Source of the DNA: Acidobacteriota bacterium
Lineage (GTDB): Bacteria; Acidobacteriota; Thermoanaerobaculia; UBA5066; Gp7-AA6
Direction: 5' to 3'
Length of the DNA: 64,000 bases
NCBI GenBank assembly: GCA_020199905.1
Contig: JAIVJS010000071.1
Coordinates: 108,501-172,500 of the forward strand
Below, in pieces: positions 62,111 through 64,000 of the stretch. A model generated the notes under the pieces. That model was not told the origin of the DNA. It worked only from the letters and a program-made list of their open reading frames with translations, and did not search any database. Within the stretch, counting starts at the first letter, position 1. The number at the start of each line of letters is the position of its first letter. The position numbers and the translations under genes are program-made.

Positions 62111-62193
62111 GCGGGTCCTCACAATCGGGGTGAAACCACCCCTGTTTTTGCGCTGGGAACGCCACGGCTTATATCAGAAGACCGGCGGCCCCC

Positions 62194-62225
62194 AAAATAC
62201 AAAAGCCCAGGAACGGATCCTGGGC
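62194..62225 (-). terminator. Rho-independent terminator of the rRNA operon
   Basis: Stem GCCCAGGA/TCCTGGGC (62205-62225) followed on the minus strand by TTTTGTATTTT. It lies 13 bp beyond the 5S 3' end. Confidence 0.85.
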
Positions 62226-62237
62226 TCGAAATTAATT

Positions 62238-62354
<117 letters not shown>

Positions 62355-62365
62355 AAAACTCATTA

Positions 62366-62479
62366 CAGTTTTCGGTTGTCAGTTTCCAGTCATTAGTACG
62401 CGGTTCCCTCGGAGGACTCAGTCACCGAGTTCTCAAATACTGAGAACTGACGACTGAGAACTGATGACTCAAACTGACT
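62366..62479. repeat. Period-7 inverted arrays in the 23S-5S spacer
   Basis: CAGTTTT, CGGTTGT, CAGTTTC, CAGTCAT (62366-62393) face TGAGAAC, TGACGAC, TGAGAAC, TGATGAC (about 62440-62467) in inverted orientation. It is in the operon spacer and would be transcribed with the rRNA. Confidence 0.83.
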
Positions 62480-62529
62480 TGAGAGAGTCAGGTAGTTACG
62501 CCGTCTGATTCGCGCCTTGAGAATTTTAT

Positions 62530-64000
<1,471 letters not shown>

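Overview
The window is high-GC bacterial chromosome, most likely Acidobacteriota (class Thermoanaerobaculia or a relative); this placement is inferred. It rests on a VWFA-related secreted protein of acidobacterial type, tandem DUF1800/DUF1501 pairs, a Bacillus-type three-subunit SDH operon, and two copies of a small secreted module (CxP..TLCLN..RF). Genes are dense, many neighbours overlap by 4 bp, and almost all long opposite-strand ORFs are shadows.

Layout. 1-8.0 kb (minus): a leftward set of membrane phosphodiesterase, EnvC-like LytM protein, S41 protein lacking its catalytic dyad, YibQ-type deacetylase, mazG, a DUF1844 protein and a partial membrane protein. 8.1-17.8 kb: methyltransferase, secreted module protein, LpxL-type acyltransferase, topoisomerase IB, membrane GT-C-like protein, rluA-type synthase, a VWA/OmpA pair and a TrmJ-type methylase. 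17.8-25.1 kb (minus): a TCA-cycle block, mdh-sdhC-sdhA-sdhB then sucC-sucD-PH protein-ndk. 25.1-34.5 kb: small proteins, thioesterase, histone H1-like protein, DEAD helicase, HEAT/DUF4388 protein, rho and an aldo/keto reductase. 34.6-39.9 kb: two DUF1800-DUF1501 pairs, the second with a broken DUF1800. 40-53 kb: amrS, a beta-propeller protein, a FabH-like enzyme, DUF5777, CBM9, OmpA, a Ser/Thr kinase fused to a TonB-C-like domain, a PaaA/BoxB-like diiron protein, mutY and an alpha/beta hydrolase. 53-62 kb: cell-surface genes, several of them broken (subtilase, GT39, propeller). 62.2-64 kb (minus): 5S rRNA and the 3' part of 23S rRNA, interrupted by a group I intron carrying a LAGLIDADG endonuclease frame that runs off the right edge.

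Four genome-wide habits stand out. (1) At least a dozen gene 3' ends carry short arrays with an exact 7-bp period, usually as two arrays in inverted orientation that would fold into long hairpins; one lies inside the rRNA operon between 23S and 5S. (2) Many start codons lie 6-8 nt downstream of a TAnnnT -10 element, which predicts leaderless mRNAs. (3) Four genes have no ATG, GTG or TTG where the protein should begin but have CTG, twice as a CTGA stop/start overlap. (4) Several surface genes are disrupted by out-of-frame deletions or multiple frameshifts.
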